64,000 nt of DNA, taken from Bacillota bacterium. Lineage in GTDB: Bacteria; Bacillota; Clostridia; Christensenellales; UBA3700. The stretch is from positions 186,001-250,000 of the forward strand of contig JAEWXG010000012.1 of NCBI GenBank assembly GCA_023396095.1, in the 5' to 3' direction. The notes under the pieces are model-generated. The model searched no databases, had not been told where the DNA came from, and was given only the letters and a program-made list of their open reading frames with translations. The position numbers and the translations under genes were made by a program. Numbering within the stretch: the first letter of the stretch is position 1; the number at the start of each line of letters is the position of its first letter. Shown here one piece after another: positions 26,801 to 35,298 of the stretch.

Positions 26801-27432
26801 ATGGATGGGCTTATGACATTGGATATGGTGGTCTAGATCACGTTCTTGCTATGGGCGAAGATGTTAATGTTCTTGTTTTAGATACTGAAGTTTACTCAAA
26901 TACAGGTGGTCAAGCGTCTAAATCTTCTCCTACTGGTGCTATTGCTAAATTTGCAGCTGCAGGTAAAAAGACAAAGAAAAAAGATTTAGGAAGAATGGCA
27001 ATGTCGTATGGATATATTTATGTCGCTCAATGCGCTATGGGTTCTTCACAATCACAATTTGTTTCAGCCATTAAAGAAGCCGAGGCATATGATGGTCCAT
27101 CATTAATTATTGCATATGCTCCATGTATTAACCATGGTATTAATATGGGTAAATCTCAAGATGTTTCAAAGAAAGCAGTTGAAGCTGGCTACTGGCAATT
27201 ATATAGATTTAATCCTTCACTAGCAGATGAGGGCAAAAACCCATTCAAGCTTGACAGTAAACAACCTAATTATGAAATCTATCAAGAGCATTTACTTTCA
27301 GAAAACAGATATGCTCAATTAATGAAAGCAAAACCAGAAACTGCTACTGAATTATTCGCAAAGAACCAAAAAGACGCAGAAGAAAAATATACATATTATT
27401 CAATCTTGAACAATTTAGATCAAGAAAAATAA
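23884..27432 (+). CDS. nifJ: pyruvate:ferredoxin oxidoreductase
   Basis: This 1182-residue single-chain enzyme oxidises pyruvate to acetyl-CoA and CO2 and reduces ferredoxin. Domains in order: the pyrimidine-binding domain (YPITPSSPMAE), transketolase C-like and gamma domains, a two-cluster ferredoxin insert (CIQCNQCSFVC near residue 692; CVGCGSCANVC near 745), and the TPP-binding domain (CPGCGETPY; GDGWAYDIGYGG; NTGGQ). Further cysteines for the third cluster (ATGCSS) are present. Single gene with its own strong promoter and a terminator. It is a core marker of anaerobic energy metabolism. Confidence 0.97.
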   Translation: MGNKITIDGNFAAAHVAYALSEVAAIYPITPSSPMAENADDWASLGKTNIFNEPLHIAEMQSEAGAAGAVHGSLSAGALTTTFTASQGLLLMIPNMYKIAGELLPCVFHVSARALAYHALSIFGDHSDVMACRQTGFAMLASNSVQEVMDLALVSHLSTLRAKVPFLHFFDGFRTSHEVSKIEAIDYADIRKIVYDTKIIDDIKAFKAGALNPDHPMQKGTAQNPDIYFQNREAANSFYQSIPEVVENMMSEVAKVTGRKYSLFDYYGAKDATKVIVMMGSGAEATEETIDYLLDKGEKVGLIKVRLYRPFAINKFVEKIPSSCKYITVLDRTKESGSLGEPLYLDVVSALVEAGISNIKVLGGRYGLGSKEFTPSMIKAVYDNMTTNGKNHFTVGINDDVTNTSLTITEKVDSSPKDAIRCKFYGLGSDGTVGANKNSIKIIGNYTEKYAQGYFAYDSKKSGGFTVSHLRFGDTPIKSSYLIDTADFIACHNPSYVTRYNMTNDLKNGGTFLLNCPWSTVEDLDNKLPASLKRDIAKKNIKFYVIDALSIASEVGLGNRVSTVLQAAFFKLANVMDYAVAEKHMKEMVVKTFSKKGEKVVNSNIAAIDNAIAGLKLITYPESWKTATTGAEIKSTITDPVFNNFIQPILAQEGDSLPVSAFNPSGIVPTATTRFEKRGVAPFVPEWQMENCIQCNQCSFVCPHAAIRPVLQKTDLLNNKPATFETKDAIGYKEYQYRIQVSPLDCVGCGSCANVCPSPKGKALIMKPFDYMVEKQKANWEYFSTLPATDAPIKKDTVKGSQFAMPYFEFSGACPGCGETPYIKVISQLFGDRMVIANATGCSSIYGGSAPTCPYTIDSKGHGPAWANSLFEDNAEFGYGINLAYTKRRNSLKNFAQIIANNSSSEKAKELFAKWLETYKNADLNTNISNEIKENLTSFIKDEQSEEAKNALLTIQSEQDVLIKKSIWIIGGDGWAYDIGYGGLDHVLAMGEDVNVLVLDTEVYSNTGGQASKSSPTGAIAKFAAAGKKTKKKDLGRMAMSYGYIYVAQCAMGSSQSQFVSAIKEAEAYDGPSLIIAYAPCINHGINMGKSQDVSKKAVEAGYWQLYRFNPSLADEGKNPFKLDSKQPNYEIYQEHLLSENRYAQLMKAKPETATELFAKNQKDAEEKYTYYSILNNLDQEK

Positions 27433-27450
27433 TGAAAATATCAATTCAAT

Positions 27451-27485
27451 AAAAAAAAGACGATTTTAATGATCGTCTTTTTTTA
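27451..27485. terminator. bidirectional terminator between nifJ and ispE
   Basis: AAAAGACGAT / ATCGTCTTTT stem with A-run and T-run. Confidence 0.85.
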
Positions 27486-28283
27486 TACATACAAATGTGT
27501 TTTTATTACCCTTTTGAATCTTTTCTTTGTGATTTTCAACTTTTTATGTGTTATCTTATCTAGAACTATTATTGCACTTCCAGAGCCTGTCATAATAAAC
27601 TCCTTAAAATTTTTTTTGCACCATTCATAATCTTGTTTAAAATCTTTTGAATATTCCATAGCTGTGTTGGTTAATGCATTGCCTATCAAGGAATTGTTTT
27701 TTATAAAATTTTTTGTGTATTGAGTTATTATCGGTTTTTTATCATATTCTTTGAATATATTTCTTGTACTAAATTTTATATCATTACACAAAACATATAT
27801 ATTATTGTATTTTTTATTTAACTCCAAAAATTCAATTTTCTCATCTTCCCCGAAAACTCTTAAGTTTTTATTATAGTACATTGGCAAGATGTCATTACCT
27901 ATAGCCTTTATGTCCATAAACAATTTATCCACTTCTACACCATAATTTTTTTCTAAAAACCTAAGCATACAAGCCGCATCAGCTGATGAACTCCCAAGCC
28001 CAGCACAAGATGGTATTTTTGACTTTACCTTTACAATAAAAAATGGCAATGCTTTTAGAGTTCTTGCCAATTTTAAAAGTTTTTCTATATTTGTATTCTC
28101 GCTCACTACTCCATCTAAATAAACTATATCTTTATCTAAACTACTTTTCTTAACACGAATTTTATTTGATAGTTTAATGGGCAAAATTGTCATATCAAGC
28201 TCATGTTTTTTTTCCTGCTTAGAAATAACATCCAAGGAAAGATTAATTTTCGCATTAGCTGATAATCTAATATTTTTACTCAT
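27483..28283 (-). CDS. ispE: 4-diphosphocytidyl-2-C-methyl-D-erythritol kinase
   Basis: This GHMP kinase of the MEP isoprenoid pathway has about 266 residues from MSKNIRLSANAKINLSLDV. The ATP loop is AGLGSSSADAA and the C-terminal glycine-rich motif is MTGSGSAIIVL. The longer ORF starting at 28355 begins in the acidic tail codons of the upstream gene read in another frame (methionine-rich, meaningless) and is rejected. The chosen ATG overlaps the upstream stop by 8 nt. The typical DGYH block is reduced to KKHEL, so this is a divergent member. Confidence 0.85.
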   Translation of the reverse strand: MSKNIRLSANAKINLSLDVISKQEKKHELDMTILPIKLSNKIRVKKSSLDKDIVYLDGVVSENTNIEKLLKLARTLKALPFFIVKVKSKIPSCAGLGSSSADAACMLRFLEKNYGVEVDKLFMDIKAIGNDILPMYYNKNLRVFGEDEKIEFLELNKKYNNIYVLCNDIKFSTRNIFKEYDKKPIITQYTKNFIKNNSLIGNALTNTAMEYSKDFKQDYEWCKKNFKEFIMTGSGSAIIVLDKITHKKLKITKKRFKRVIKTHLYV

Positions 28284-28722
28284 CGTCCTCATCTTCATCT
28301 TCATCGCCATCTTCATCAGAATCGTCTGACTCGTCATCATCCTCATCTTCATCATAATCTTCTAGCGAACGTTTTCTTGAATAGTTGTATGAAATGATAT
28401 CTTCTTCATCGTCTTCATCCTCATCTTCAATATCAGACATGGCAACATATGGTATTTCAGATGTATCGCGATCATCTCTTTTGTAGATCTCAAAACTTGC
28501 TTTGTCTAATTTCTTTTGTTCGATATAACAAGCATTACACATTTCTTGTCCTTCTTTAATTTCATTTTCTCCACATATTGGACAAACAGTATAATCATCA
28601 TCATCGGATAAGAGATCTAATTCTATACCTCCGTCTAACCCTAATTCAGCCTTACATACCTTACAATAGTCTTCGTCTTCTTTAATCCAATTAATTTCAC
28701 ATCTAGGACACAATTTTAACAT
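28276..28722 (-). CDS. double zinc-ribbon protein with acidic low-complexity tail
   Basis: The protein is about 148 residues from MLKLCPRC (SD GGAG 9 nt upstream). The first zinc ribbon is CPRC...CKVC and the second is CPICGE...CNAC. A spacer ends in RKRSLEDY, then the last 30 residues are almost only D, E and S, encoded by GAT/GAC/GAA repeats. Function unknown. Zinc ribbons plus an acidic tail suggest binding to a basic partner such as a ribosomal or nucleic-acid-binding protein. The last codons overlap the ispE start. Confidence 0.7.
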   Translation of the reverse strand: MLKLCPRCEINWIKEDEDYCKVCKAELGLDGGIELDLLSDDDDYTVCPICGENEIKEGQEMCNACYIEQKKLDKASFEIYKRDDRDTSEIPYVAMSDIEDEDEDDEEDIISYNYSRKRSLEDYDEDEDDDESDDSDEDGDEDEDEDDE

Positions 28723-28737
28723 AGTAAATATCTCCAT

Positions 28738-28925
28738 CCGTTTTAATCTATTGTATTATATTAATAATAGTATCTAATGTCAATTATTGATTTTAAACAA
28801 CTTAAACTATCTCAATATATGAAGGTTATACTTTTATTAATTAGGTGTACAGAATTTTATTCTTAAACTTAAATAATACAATAAAACTGGAAAATTGAGA
28901 TCATCTTTTTTATAAAAATTTAAAC
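28738..28925. other. AT-rich intergenic region
   Basis: It holds the promoter region of the zinc-ribbon gene (TATAAT about 40 nt before its start). No gene seen. Confidence 0.4.
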
Positions 28926-28967
28926 AAAAAAAAGAACTTGGACATAACATCCAAGCTCTTATTTTTT
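28926..28967 (-). terminator. terminator of the str operon after tuf
   Basis: Stem AAGAGCTTGGA / TCCAAGTTCTT with a 7-nt loop, followed on the minus strand by a T8 run. Confidence 0.85.
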
Positions 28968-28984
28968 CATAGTCGATCTGCTAA

Positions 28985-30187
28985 TTACTTAATAATTTTA
29001 GCAACAACACCAGAACCAACTGTTCTTCCACCTTCACGGATAGCAAAACGTAATCCTTCTTCAATAGCAATTGGAGTGATTAAGTCAATTTCCATGTCAA
29101 TGTGGTCACCAGGCATAACCATTTCTGTTCCTTTTGGTAACTTAATAGTTCCTGTAACGTCAGTTGTTCTAAAATAGAATTGTGGTCTATATCCATCAAA
29201 GAATGGAGTATGACGTCCACCTTCTTCTTGCTTCAAAACGTATACTTGTGCAGAGAAGTTAGTATGTGGGTTAATTGAACCTGGTTTTGCAAGAACTTGT
29301 CCTCTTTCGATATCAGCTCTTTGAACGCCTCTTAACAATACACCAACATTATCTCCAGCAAATGCTTCATCTAACATTTTTCTGAACATTTCGATACCAG
29401 TAACAACTGTTTCACTAATTGGCTTAATTCCAACGATTTGTACTTTATCTTGGATCTTTAAGCTTCCTCTTTCTACTCTACCTGTTGCAACGGTTCCACG
29501 ACCTGTGATTGTGAAAACGTCTTCTACTGGCATTAAGAAAGGCTTATCAGTATCTCTTACTGGATCTGGGATATATTTATCAACAACATCTAGCAATTCT
29601 TGAATTGGAGCACAAGCAGGATCGTTTGGCTTATCAGCAGTTAGTGCTTCTAAAGCCTTTAAAGCTGAACCTCTAACGATTGGAGTATCATCTCCTGGGA
29701 ATTCATACTCAGAAAGTCTGTCTCTGATTTCCATTTCTACTAATTCTAATAATTCAGGATCATCAACTTGATCTGTTTTATTCATAAATACAACAATGTA
29801 TGGAACACCTACTTGACGAGCAAGCAAGATGTGCTCTCTAGTTTGAGGCATTGGTCCATCAGTTGCAGCAACAACAAGGATTGCTCCGTCCATTTGTGCA
29901 GCACCTGTAATCATGTTCTTAACATAGTCTGCGTGTCCTGGGCAATCAACGTGAGCGTAGTGACGCTTTTCTGTCTCATATTCAACGTGTGATGTATTGA
30001 TTGTAATTCCTCTTGCCTTCTCTTCTGGGGCTTTATCAATTTCATCATATCTCATTTTCTTTCCAAATCCTTTACTTGCACTATACATAGTGATAGCAGC
30101 AGTTAAAGTAGTCTTACCATGGTCAACGTGTCCAATGGTTCCAATGTTAACGTGTGGTTTTTTTCTTTCAAATTTTTCCTTTGCCAT
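28985..30187 (-). CDS. tuf: elongation factor Tu
   Basis: This 400-residue GTPase delivers aminoacyl-tRNA to the ribosome. G1 is GHVDHGKT, switch II is DCPGHADY, G4 is NKTD, followed by the two beta-barrel domains to the usual VVAKIIK end. It is last in the L7Ae-rpsL-rpsG-fusA-tuf series, 53 nt after fusA. Confidence 0.98.
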   Translation of the reverse strand: MAKEKFERKKPHVNIGTIGHVDHGKTTLTAAITMYSASKGFGKKMRYDEIDKAPEEKARGITINTSHVEYETEKRHYAHVDCPGHADYVKNMITGAAQMDGAILVVAATDGPMPQTREHILLARQVGVPYIVVFMNKTDQVDDPELLELVEMEIRDRLSEYEFPGDDTPIVRGSALKALEALTADKPNDPACAPIQELLDVVDKYIPDPVRDTDKPFLMPVEDVFTITGRGTVATGRVERGSLKIQDKVQIVGIKPISETVVTGIEMFRKMLDEAFAGDNVGVLLRGVQRADIERGQVLAKPGSINPHTNFSAQVYVLKQEEGGRHTPFFDGYRPQFYFRTTDVTGTIKLPKGTEMVMPGDHIDMEIDLITPIAIEEGLRFAIREGGRTVGSGVVAKIIK

Positions 30188-30240
30188 TATTATGTTCCTC
30201 CTAACTAATAATTAATTATATCATAGTTTTATTTCTTTTG

Positions 30241-32319
30241 TTATTTTTTGCTTCTTTCCCCAACAATCTTTTCAGAAATTGTTTTTGGCACTTCAGCATA
30301 ATGATCAAATTGCATTGTAAAATTTCCTCTTCCTTGTGTTACAGAACGCAAAGTTGTTGCATAACCGAACATTTCAGATAATGGAACATCACTATCTACA
30401 ACTTGAATACCATTTCTATTTTCCATTTGCTTAATTGAACCTCTTCTTGAGTTCAAAGTTCCCATAACATCTCCTAAATAATCATCAGATGTTGTAACTT
30501 CTACAGCCATAATTGGTTCAAGCAATACAGGATCAGCCTTTCTTGCAGCTTCTTTTAAAGCCATAGAACCTGCTATCTTGAATGCCATTTCTGAAGAGTC
30601 AACTTCATGATATGAACCATCTATAATATCAACATGGAAATCAACTAATTCATATCCAGCAATAACTCCACCTTGTGCAGCCTCTCTAATTCCAGCCATA
30701 ACAGCAGGGATATATTCTTTTGGAATTGCTCCGCCGACTGTTTTGTCTTCAATAACAATTCCTTTACCAACTTCTGATGGTTTAAGAATAATTTTACAAT
30801 CACCATATTGTCCCTTACCACCGCTTTGACGAACAAATTTACCTTGTTGCTCAACTTCTTTCTTAATTGTTTCTCTATAAGCAACTTGAGGAGCACCGAC
30901 ATTAGCTTCAACCTTAAATTCTCTTAATAGTCTATCTACAATGATATCTAAGTGCAATTCACCCATACCAGCGATAATTGTTTGTCCTGTTTCTTGGTCT
31001 GTATAAGCCTTGAATGTAGGATCTTCTTCTGCCAATTTTTGAAGAGCTAATCCCATCTTTTCTTGTCCAGCTTTAGTTTTTGGCTCAATAGCAACTCTAA
31101 TAACCGGCTCTGGAAATTCCATGCTCTCTAAAATTATTTCAGATTTCATATCACATAATGTTTCACCTGTTGAAGTTTCTTTTAGCCCAACAAGTGCAAC
31201 TATATCCCCTGCGCGTGCTTCATCTAATTCTTGTCTTGAATTAGAGTGCATTCTCACGATACGGCTAATTCTCTCTTTTTTACCTTTTGTTGAGTTAACA
31301 ACAGTATCACCACTCTTTACTACACCGCTATAAACTCTAAAATATGCAAGTTTCCCAATAAATGGATCGGCTGCAATTTTAAATACCAACCCAGCAAATG
31401 GTTCTTCGTCTGAATTTTGCCTTTCAATATTATTCCCTTTTTCGTCTACTCCCTTTACTGCTGGTATATCCACTGGTGATGGCAAATAATCAACAATTGC
31501 ATCTAGCAATAATTGAACGCCCTTATTTCTATACGAACTTCCACACAACACTGGTGTAATCTTCATATCAATAACAGCTTTTCTCAGAACCTTTTTAATT
31601 TCATCAACTGAAATTTCTTCTCCAGCAAAGAATTTTTCCATTATTGCATCATCACATTCTGCAATTGCTTCAATTAATGCTTCTCTTGCTGAAGCAACGG
31701 CATCTTTATATTCTACCGGAACTTCGATAGTATCAAATTGCTTTCCTTCTTTATCCTTGTTGTAAATAAATGCTTTTTGTTCAATAATGTCTATTATTCC
31801 AATAAAATTTTCTTCTTTACCAACAGGCAAAGCTATAGGAATTGCATTCGTTTTTAGACGTGTGCGCATCATTTCTATAGCGTTTTCATAGTTAGCCCCT
31901 ACAATATCCATTTTATTAACAAATGCAATCCTAGGAACTCTATATTTAGTTGCTTGATGCCATACTGTTTCTGATTGAGGTTCAACACCACCTTTTGCAC
32001 AAAATAACGCAACAGCACCATCTAGAATTCTTAAACTTCTCTCAACCTCAACTGTAAAGTCAACGTGTCCAGGAGTATCAATTAAATTAATTCTATGATC
32101 TCTCCATTGAGTACTTGTAGCTGCAGATGTAATTGTTATACCTCTTTCTTGCTCTTGTACCATCCAGTCCATTGTTGCTGAACCATCGTGAGTTTCACCT
32201 ATCTTATAAACTTTACCAGAATAAAATAAGATTCTTTCACTAGTAGTTGTTTTTCCAGCATCAATATGTGCCATGATACCTATATTTCTAGTTTTTGATA
32301 TTTCAAACTCTCTTGGCAT
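30241..32319 (-). CDS. fusA: elongation factor G
   Basis: This translocase GTPase has 692 residues from MPREFEIS. G1 is AHIDAGKTT, switch II is DTPGHVDF, G4 is NKMD, and domains II-V are complete. The start at 32319 is chosen because GGAGG lies 6 nt upstream; the longer form from a TTG at 32331 would translate that SD. It lies between rpsG and tuf in the str operon. A second EF-G paralogue occurs at 45971-48019. Confidence 0.98.
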   Translation of the reverse strand: MPREFEISKTRNIGIMAHIDAGKTTTSERILFYSGKVYKIGETHDGSATMDWMVQEQERGITITSAATSTQWRDHRINLIDTPGHVDFTVEVERSLRILDGAVALFCAKGGVEPQSETVWHQATKYRVPRIAFVNKMDIVGANYENAIEMMRTRLKTNAIPIALPVGKEENFIGIIDIIEQKAFIYNKDKEGKQFDTIEVPVEYKDAVASAREALIEAIAECDDAIMEKFFAGEEISVDEIKKVLRKAVIDMKITPVLCGSSYRNKGVQLLLDAIVDYLPSPVDIPAVKGVDEKGNNIERQNSDEEPFAGLVFKIAADPFIGKLAYFRVYSGVVKSGDTVVNSTKGKKERISRIVRMHSNSRQELDEARAGDIVALVGLKETSTGETLCDMKSEIILESMEFPEPVIRVAIEPKTKAGQEKMGLALQKLAEEDPTFKAYTDQETGQTIIAGMGELHLDIIVDRLLREFKVEANVGAPQVAYRETIKKEVEQQGKFVRQSGGKGQYGDCKIILKPSEVGKGIVIEDKTVGGAIPKEYIPAVMAGIREAAQGGVIAGYELVDFHVDIIDGSYHEVDSSEMAFKIAGSMALKEAARKADPVLLEPIMAVEVTTSDDYLGDVMGTLNSRRGSIKQMENRNGIQVVDSDVPLSEMFGYATTLRSVTQGRGNFTMQFDHYAEVPKTISEKIVGERSKK

Positions 32320-32380
32320 TTTTTCCTCCAAAAATATCCATCAAATCAACAATATATTTATTATGTTTATATTATTGTTA

Positions 32381-32851
32381 TTACCACTTAAAATGTGCAA
32401 AAGCCTTATTAGCTTCAGCCATTCTATGCATATCCTCTTTCTTTTTAAATGCACTACCTGTTTTGTTATAAGCATCAATAATTTCTCCGGCAAGTCTGTC
32501 AATCATAACTTTCTCACCGCGTTTTCTTGCGTAATCAACTAATGCTCTTATCCCTAATGTTTGTCTTCTTTCTGGTCTAATTTCCATTGGAACTTGATAT
32601 GTAGAACCACCTACACGTCTTGCTTTAACTTCCAAAACTGGCATTACATTTTCCAATGCTACTGTAAATATTTCCATTGGATTTTTCTCTAATTTCTTTT
32701 CTATAATTGCAAATGCGCCATATACGATTTGTTGAGCCAATCCTCTTTTTCCATCAAGCATAACTTGGTTTATTAACTTAGTTAAAACCTTACTATTGTA
32801 AATTGGGTCTGGTAAAACATCTCTTTTTGGCACGCCACTTCTTCTTGGCAT
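32381..32851 (-). CDS. rpsG: 30S ribosomal protein S7
   Basis: This 156-residue protein reads MPRRSGVPKRDVLPDPIYNSK..., with the VGGSTYQVPMEIRPERR block and C-terminal HRMAEANKAFAHFKW. It binds 16S rRNA of the small-subunit head and often regulates the str operon. Ordinary length and position. Confidence 0.98.
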   Translation of the reverse strand: MPRRSGVPKRDVLPDPIYNSKVLTKLINQVMLDGKRGLAQQIVYGAFAIIEKKLEKNPMEIFTVALENVMPVLEVKARRVGGSTYQVPMEIRPERRQTLGIRALVDYARKRGEKVMIDRLAGEIIDAYNKTGSAFKKKEDMHRMAEANKAFAHFKW

Positions 32852-32899
32852 ATTTTTATCCTCCTATTTTGGATTGATTTTCTCTATCCGATTAAATGT

Positions 32900-33271
32900 T
32901 TATTTAGGCTTTTTAGCGCCATATTTTGATCTACCTTGTTTACGCTTTGCTACACCAGCAGCATCCAACGTACCACGAATAATGTGATATCTTACACCAG
33001 GTAAATCCCTAACTCTTCCTCCACGTATTAAAACTACGCTGTGTTCTTGCAAGTTATGTCCTTCCCCTGGAATGTAAACTGTACCTTCCATTCCGTTTGA
33101 CAAACGTACTCTTGCAATTTTACGAACTGCTGAGTTTGGCTTTTTTGGAGAAGCAGTTGAAACTGAAATACAAACACCTCTTTTTTGTGGACATTCGTTC
33201 ATAATAGGCGTTTTAGATTTAAACTCCTTAGCTTCTCTACCCTTTTTAATCAACTGATTAATTGTTGGCAT
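32900..33271 (-). CDS. rpsL: 30S ribosomal protein S12
   Basis: This 123-residue protein carries KTPIMNECPQKRGVC, the decoding-centre loop with TASPKKPNSAVRKIARVRL (wild-type lysine at the streptomycin-determining position) and the tail KYGAKKPK. A GGGAGG SD is present. It precedes rpsG as usual. Confidence 0.98.
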   Translation of the reverse strand: MPTINQLIKKGREAKEFKSKTPIMNECPQKRGVCISVSTASPKKPNSAVRKIARVRLSNGMEGTVYIPGEGHNLQEHSVVLIRGGRVRDLPGVRYHIIRGTLDAAGVAKRKQGRSKYGAKKPK

Positions 33272-33300
33272 TACTTTATCCTCCCGTAATATTTTCGGAT

Positions 33301-33331
33301 GAGTTATCCTTTCAACCCTTTGGGATAGCTC
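33301..33331 (-). promoter_or_regulatory. hairpin in the L7Ae-rpsL spacer
   Basis: GAGCTATCC / GGATAACTC, 8 of 9 pairs, without a following T-run. It is a possible translational or processing element before rpsL. Confidence 0.3.
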
Positions 33332-33342
33332 AAATTTATTTG

Positions 33343-33600
33343 CTACTCAATTATCCCTACAACAGCTGTTGCAACATCAATTTGACAAATCCTTCCTAAC
33401 TCACTCATTTTGAATGCTTTATGAATTTTTATGTCTTTATCTCCGATTGTTTCTTTTACTGTCTTCAAAACAAAATCGTCGCTATCTAGTGCTACAATAA
33501 CACACTTTATTGCTTCACTATTTATTTTTTTAATCACTTGTCTTAACCCAACAACATGATTTTCTGTCAAAATCATTTGGATTAATTCTTCTTTTTTCAT
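33343..33600 (-). CDS. L7Ae/L30e-family RNA-binding protein (YbxF-like)
   Basis: This protein of about 85 residues starts MKKEELIQMIL. The fold signature is VGLRQVIKKI...CVIVALDSDD...KIHKAFKMSELGRICQIDVATAVVGI, as in YbxF/RplGB, which binds kink-turn RNA. The longer ORF to 33675 runs into the promoter region and is rejected. It is first in the str operon, exactly where YbxF lies in Bacillus. Confidence 0.88.
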   Translation of the reverse strand: MKKEELIQMILTENHVVGLRQVIKKINSEAIKCVIVALDSDDFVLKTVKETIGDKDIKIHKAFKMSELGRICQIDVATAVVGIIE

Positions 33601-33665
33601 ATTTTTACCCGTTTTTTTACATTTTTCACGTAAAAACAACCTAAAAATCAATTTAAGCAAGAACA

Positions 33666-33694
33666 ATTTTAGCAATTAATAGAAACATAGTCAA
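33666..33694 (-). promoter_or_regulatory. promoter of the str operon
   Basis: -35 TTGACT (33689-33694), 17-bp spacer, -10 TAAAAT (33666-33671). A further TATAAT upstream may be a second promoter. Confidence 0.8.
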
Positions 33695-33940
33695 ATAAAT
33701 ATTATAAGTGTTACCCTAAACTTTTAAAAAATAATTAATTAACAATTTCGTTTATTTTAAGTTAATGTTCTCTTTTCACAATTTGCAGAGAGTTACAAAT
33801 CATTTTGTTCAGTCCTATTATAAATTAAGCATACAACCTTATTCAAATAAGAAATCCATAAATACTCTAAAGCATTCATTCTCTAATATTGCTTCTATTT
33901 TTAATTGTGAACAATCTAATTCCATTGAACTAATAATAAT

Positions 33941-35290
33941 TTATTTTTGCACACTATTTTTATCTTTTTTATTCTTTTCGTACACTTTAGTAACCTCATC
34001 ATAGTCCTTGTTTATTGTATGCTCAATTGGGACCCATTCTACCTCGTTTTTAAATGCCTTCAATGAAATAAAAACATATGCCATCAAGAAAAATGGATTC
34101 ATAAATATTGTTGCGCACAAATTCTTTTTAGACATTTTTATTCTTTCTCTTTCAATTTTAATTGCTATATATGTATCTAAAATTATGCCTAAATAAATGA
34201 GCATCAACAAAAGAATGATTGTTACTATACCTGCAACTCCAGCCCAAAATCCTTCATATGCAAACGATAAACATGCACTAATAAACATCCCTAACACTGC
34301 AAATACTGATGAAGCCAAAAAGAAAGCAAATGGTAATGCTTGAAAATAATAATCATAACATCCAAGTCTATTTGAAGTTTTTGATTTAATACCTTTCAAA
34401 AGTTGCTTTCCGTAAATTTTTCTTATCTGTGAATACCCTTTTACCCAGCGAGTTCTTTGATTTTTTGAATCACTCCATTTAACAGGTTGCTCATCGTAAA
34501 ATATTGCGTTAGAAACATAGGCCGTTTTTACACCTTCAATTGCTAATCTAACTGTCAGCTCTAGGTCTTCAGTTAAAGTATAGAAATTCCAACCACCTAA
34601 CTTCTCAATTAAATTTTTCGTTATATAAAAACCTGTTCCTGACAATTGAACTGTTGCGCCGAATCTAGTTCTTCCTAAATTCTCTAATGTAGAAAATCTT
34701 GTAAATGTTAATCCACTACAAGATGATACCCACCCTGTTTCCCAATTTTTAGTATTTCTATATCCAACAGCAACCTCATAACCTGCATCTAAAGCCTTAT
34801 TCATTTCTTTTAAATAATTCTGGTCGAGAACATTATCCGCATCTAAAATTAAAAAAGCTTCATTATCAAAATCTAACTCATTATTTGCATAATCTATCAT
34901 TTCTCCAACGATATAACCTTTTCCTTTTTTATCAAGATCCTTTTTCAAATATATTATCGCTCCATACGATTGTGCAATTTTACAAGTTGGATCATCTAAT
35001 GACTCAACCCCAACTATTATCCTAATATTTTCATGAGGATAATCTAGTTTTTTAATTGATTCCAATAACGAACCTATTACGCGAGATTCGTTTCTAGCAG
35101 GAAGCAGCAATACAAAGTTATGATTTTTCTTAGCGTCTGGATAGCAATTCCCTTTTTTTGCATGTGTAACAGCGTACAAAAACAAAGATCCTTTCCACCA
35201 ATATGTAAGGATGGTAACTAATAAAGTAATACCCCACAAGATTGATAAAACTATCTCTACAATATAAAATATTTCATCAACTATACTCAT
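33941..35290 (-). CDS. membrane-bound family 2 glycosyltransferase
   Basis: This 449-residue processive-type GT2 has one N-terminal transmembrane helix (IVLSILWGITLLVTILTYWW). The catalytic domain carries ILDADN (DxD, near 150), TEDLELTVR and QRTRWVKG (QxxRW), and two or three transmembrane helices follow. The family makes beta-linked glycans or glycolipids from UDP-sugars; the product here is unknown. Adjacent plsC-like and tsaD genes give no specific hint, though an acyltransferase partner is compatible with glycolipid synthesis. SD GAGGT lies before the ATG. Confidence 0.85.
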   Translation of the reverse strand: MSIVDEIFYIVEIVLSILWGITLLVTILTYWWKGSLFLYAVTHAKKGNCYPDAKKNHNFVLLLPARNESRVIGSLLESIKKLDYPHENIRIIVGVESLDDPTCKIAQSYGAIIYLKKDLDKKGKGYIVGEMIDYANNELDFDNEAFLILDADNVLDQNYLKEMNKALDAGYEVAVGYRNTKNWETGWVSSCSGLTFTRFSTLENLGRTRFGATVQLSGTGFYITKNLIEKLGGWNFYTLTEDLELTVRLAIEGVKTAYVSNAIFYDEQPVKWSDSKNQRTRWVKGYSQIRKIYGKQLLKGIKSKTSNRLGCYDYYFQALPFAFFLASSVFAVLGMFISACLSFAYEGFWAGVAGIVTIILLLMLIYLGIILDTYIAIKIERERIKMSKKNLCATIFMNPFFLMAYVFISLKAFKNEVEWVPIEHTINKDYDEVTKVYEKNKKDKNSVQK

Positions 35291-35298
35291 TTTCTACC

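Noticed and set aside
28284..28355. N-terminal extension of ispE
   Set aside because: The extra 24 residues are Met/Lys-rich readings of the acidic-tail codons of the upstream gene; the MSKN start fits the family.
33765..34004. 79-codon plus-strand ORF at the end of the GT2 gene
   Set aside because: No SD, no family resemblance, and it overlaps the glycosyltransferase C-terminus on the other strand.
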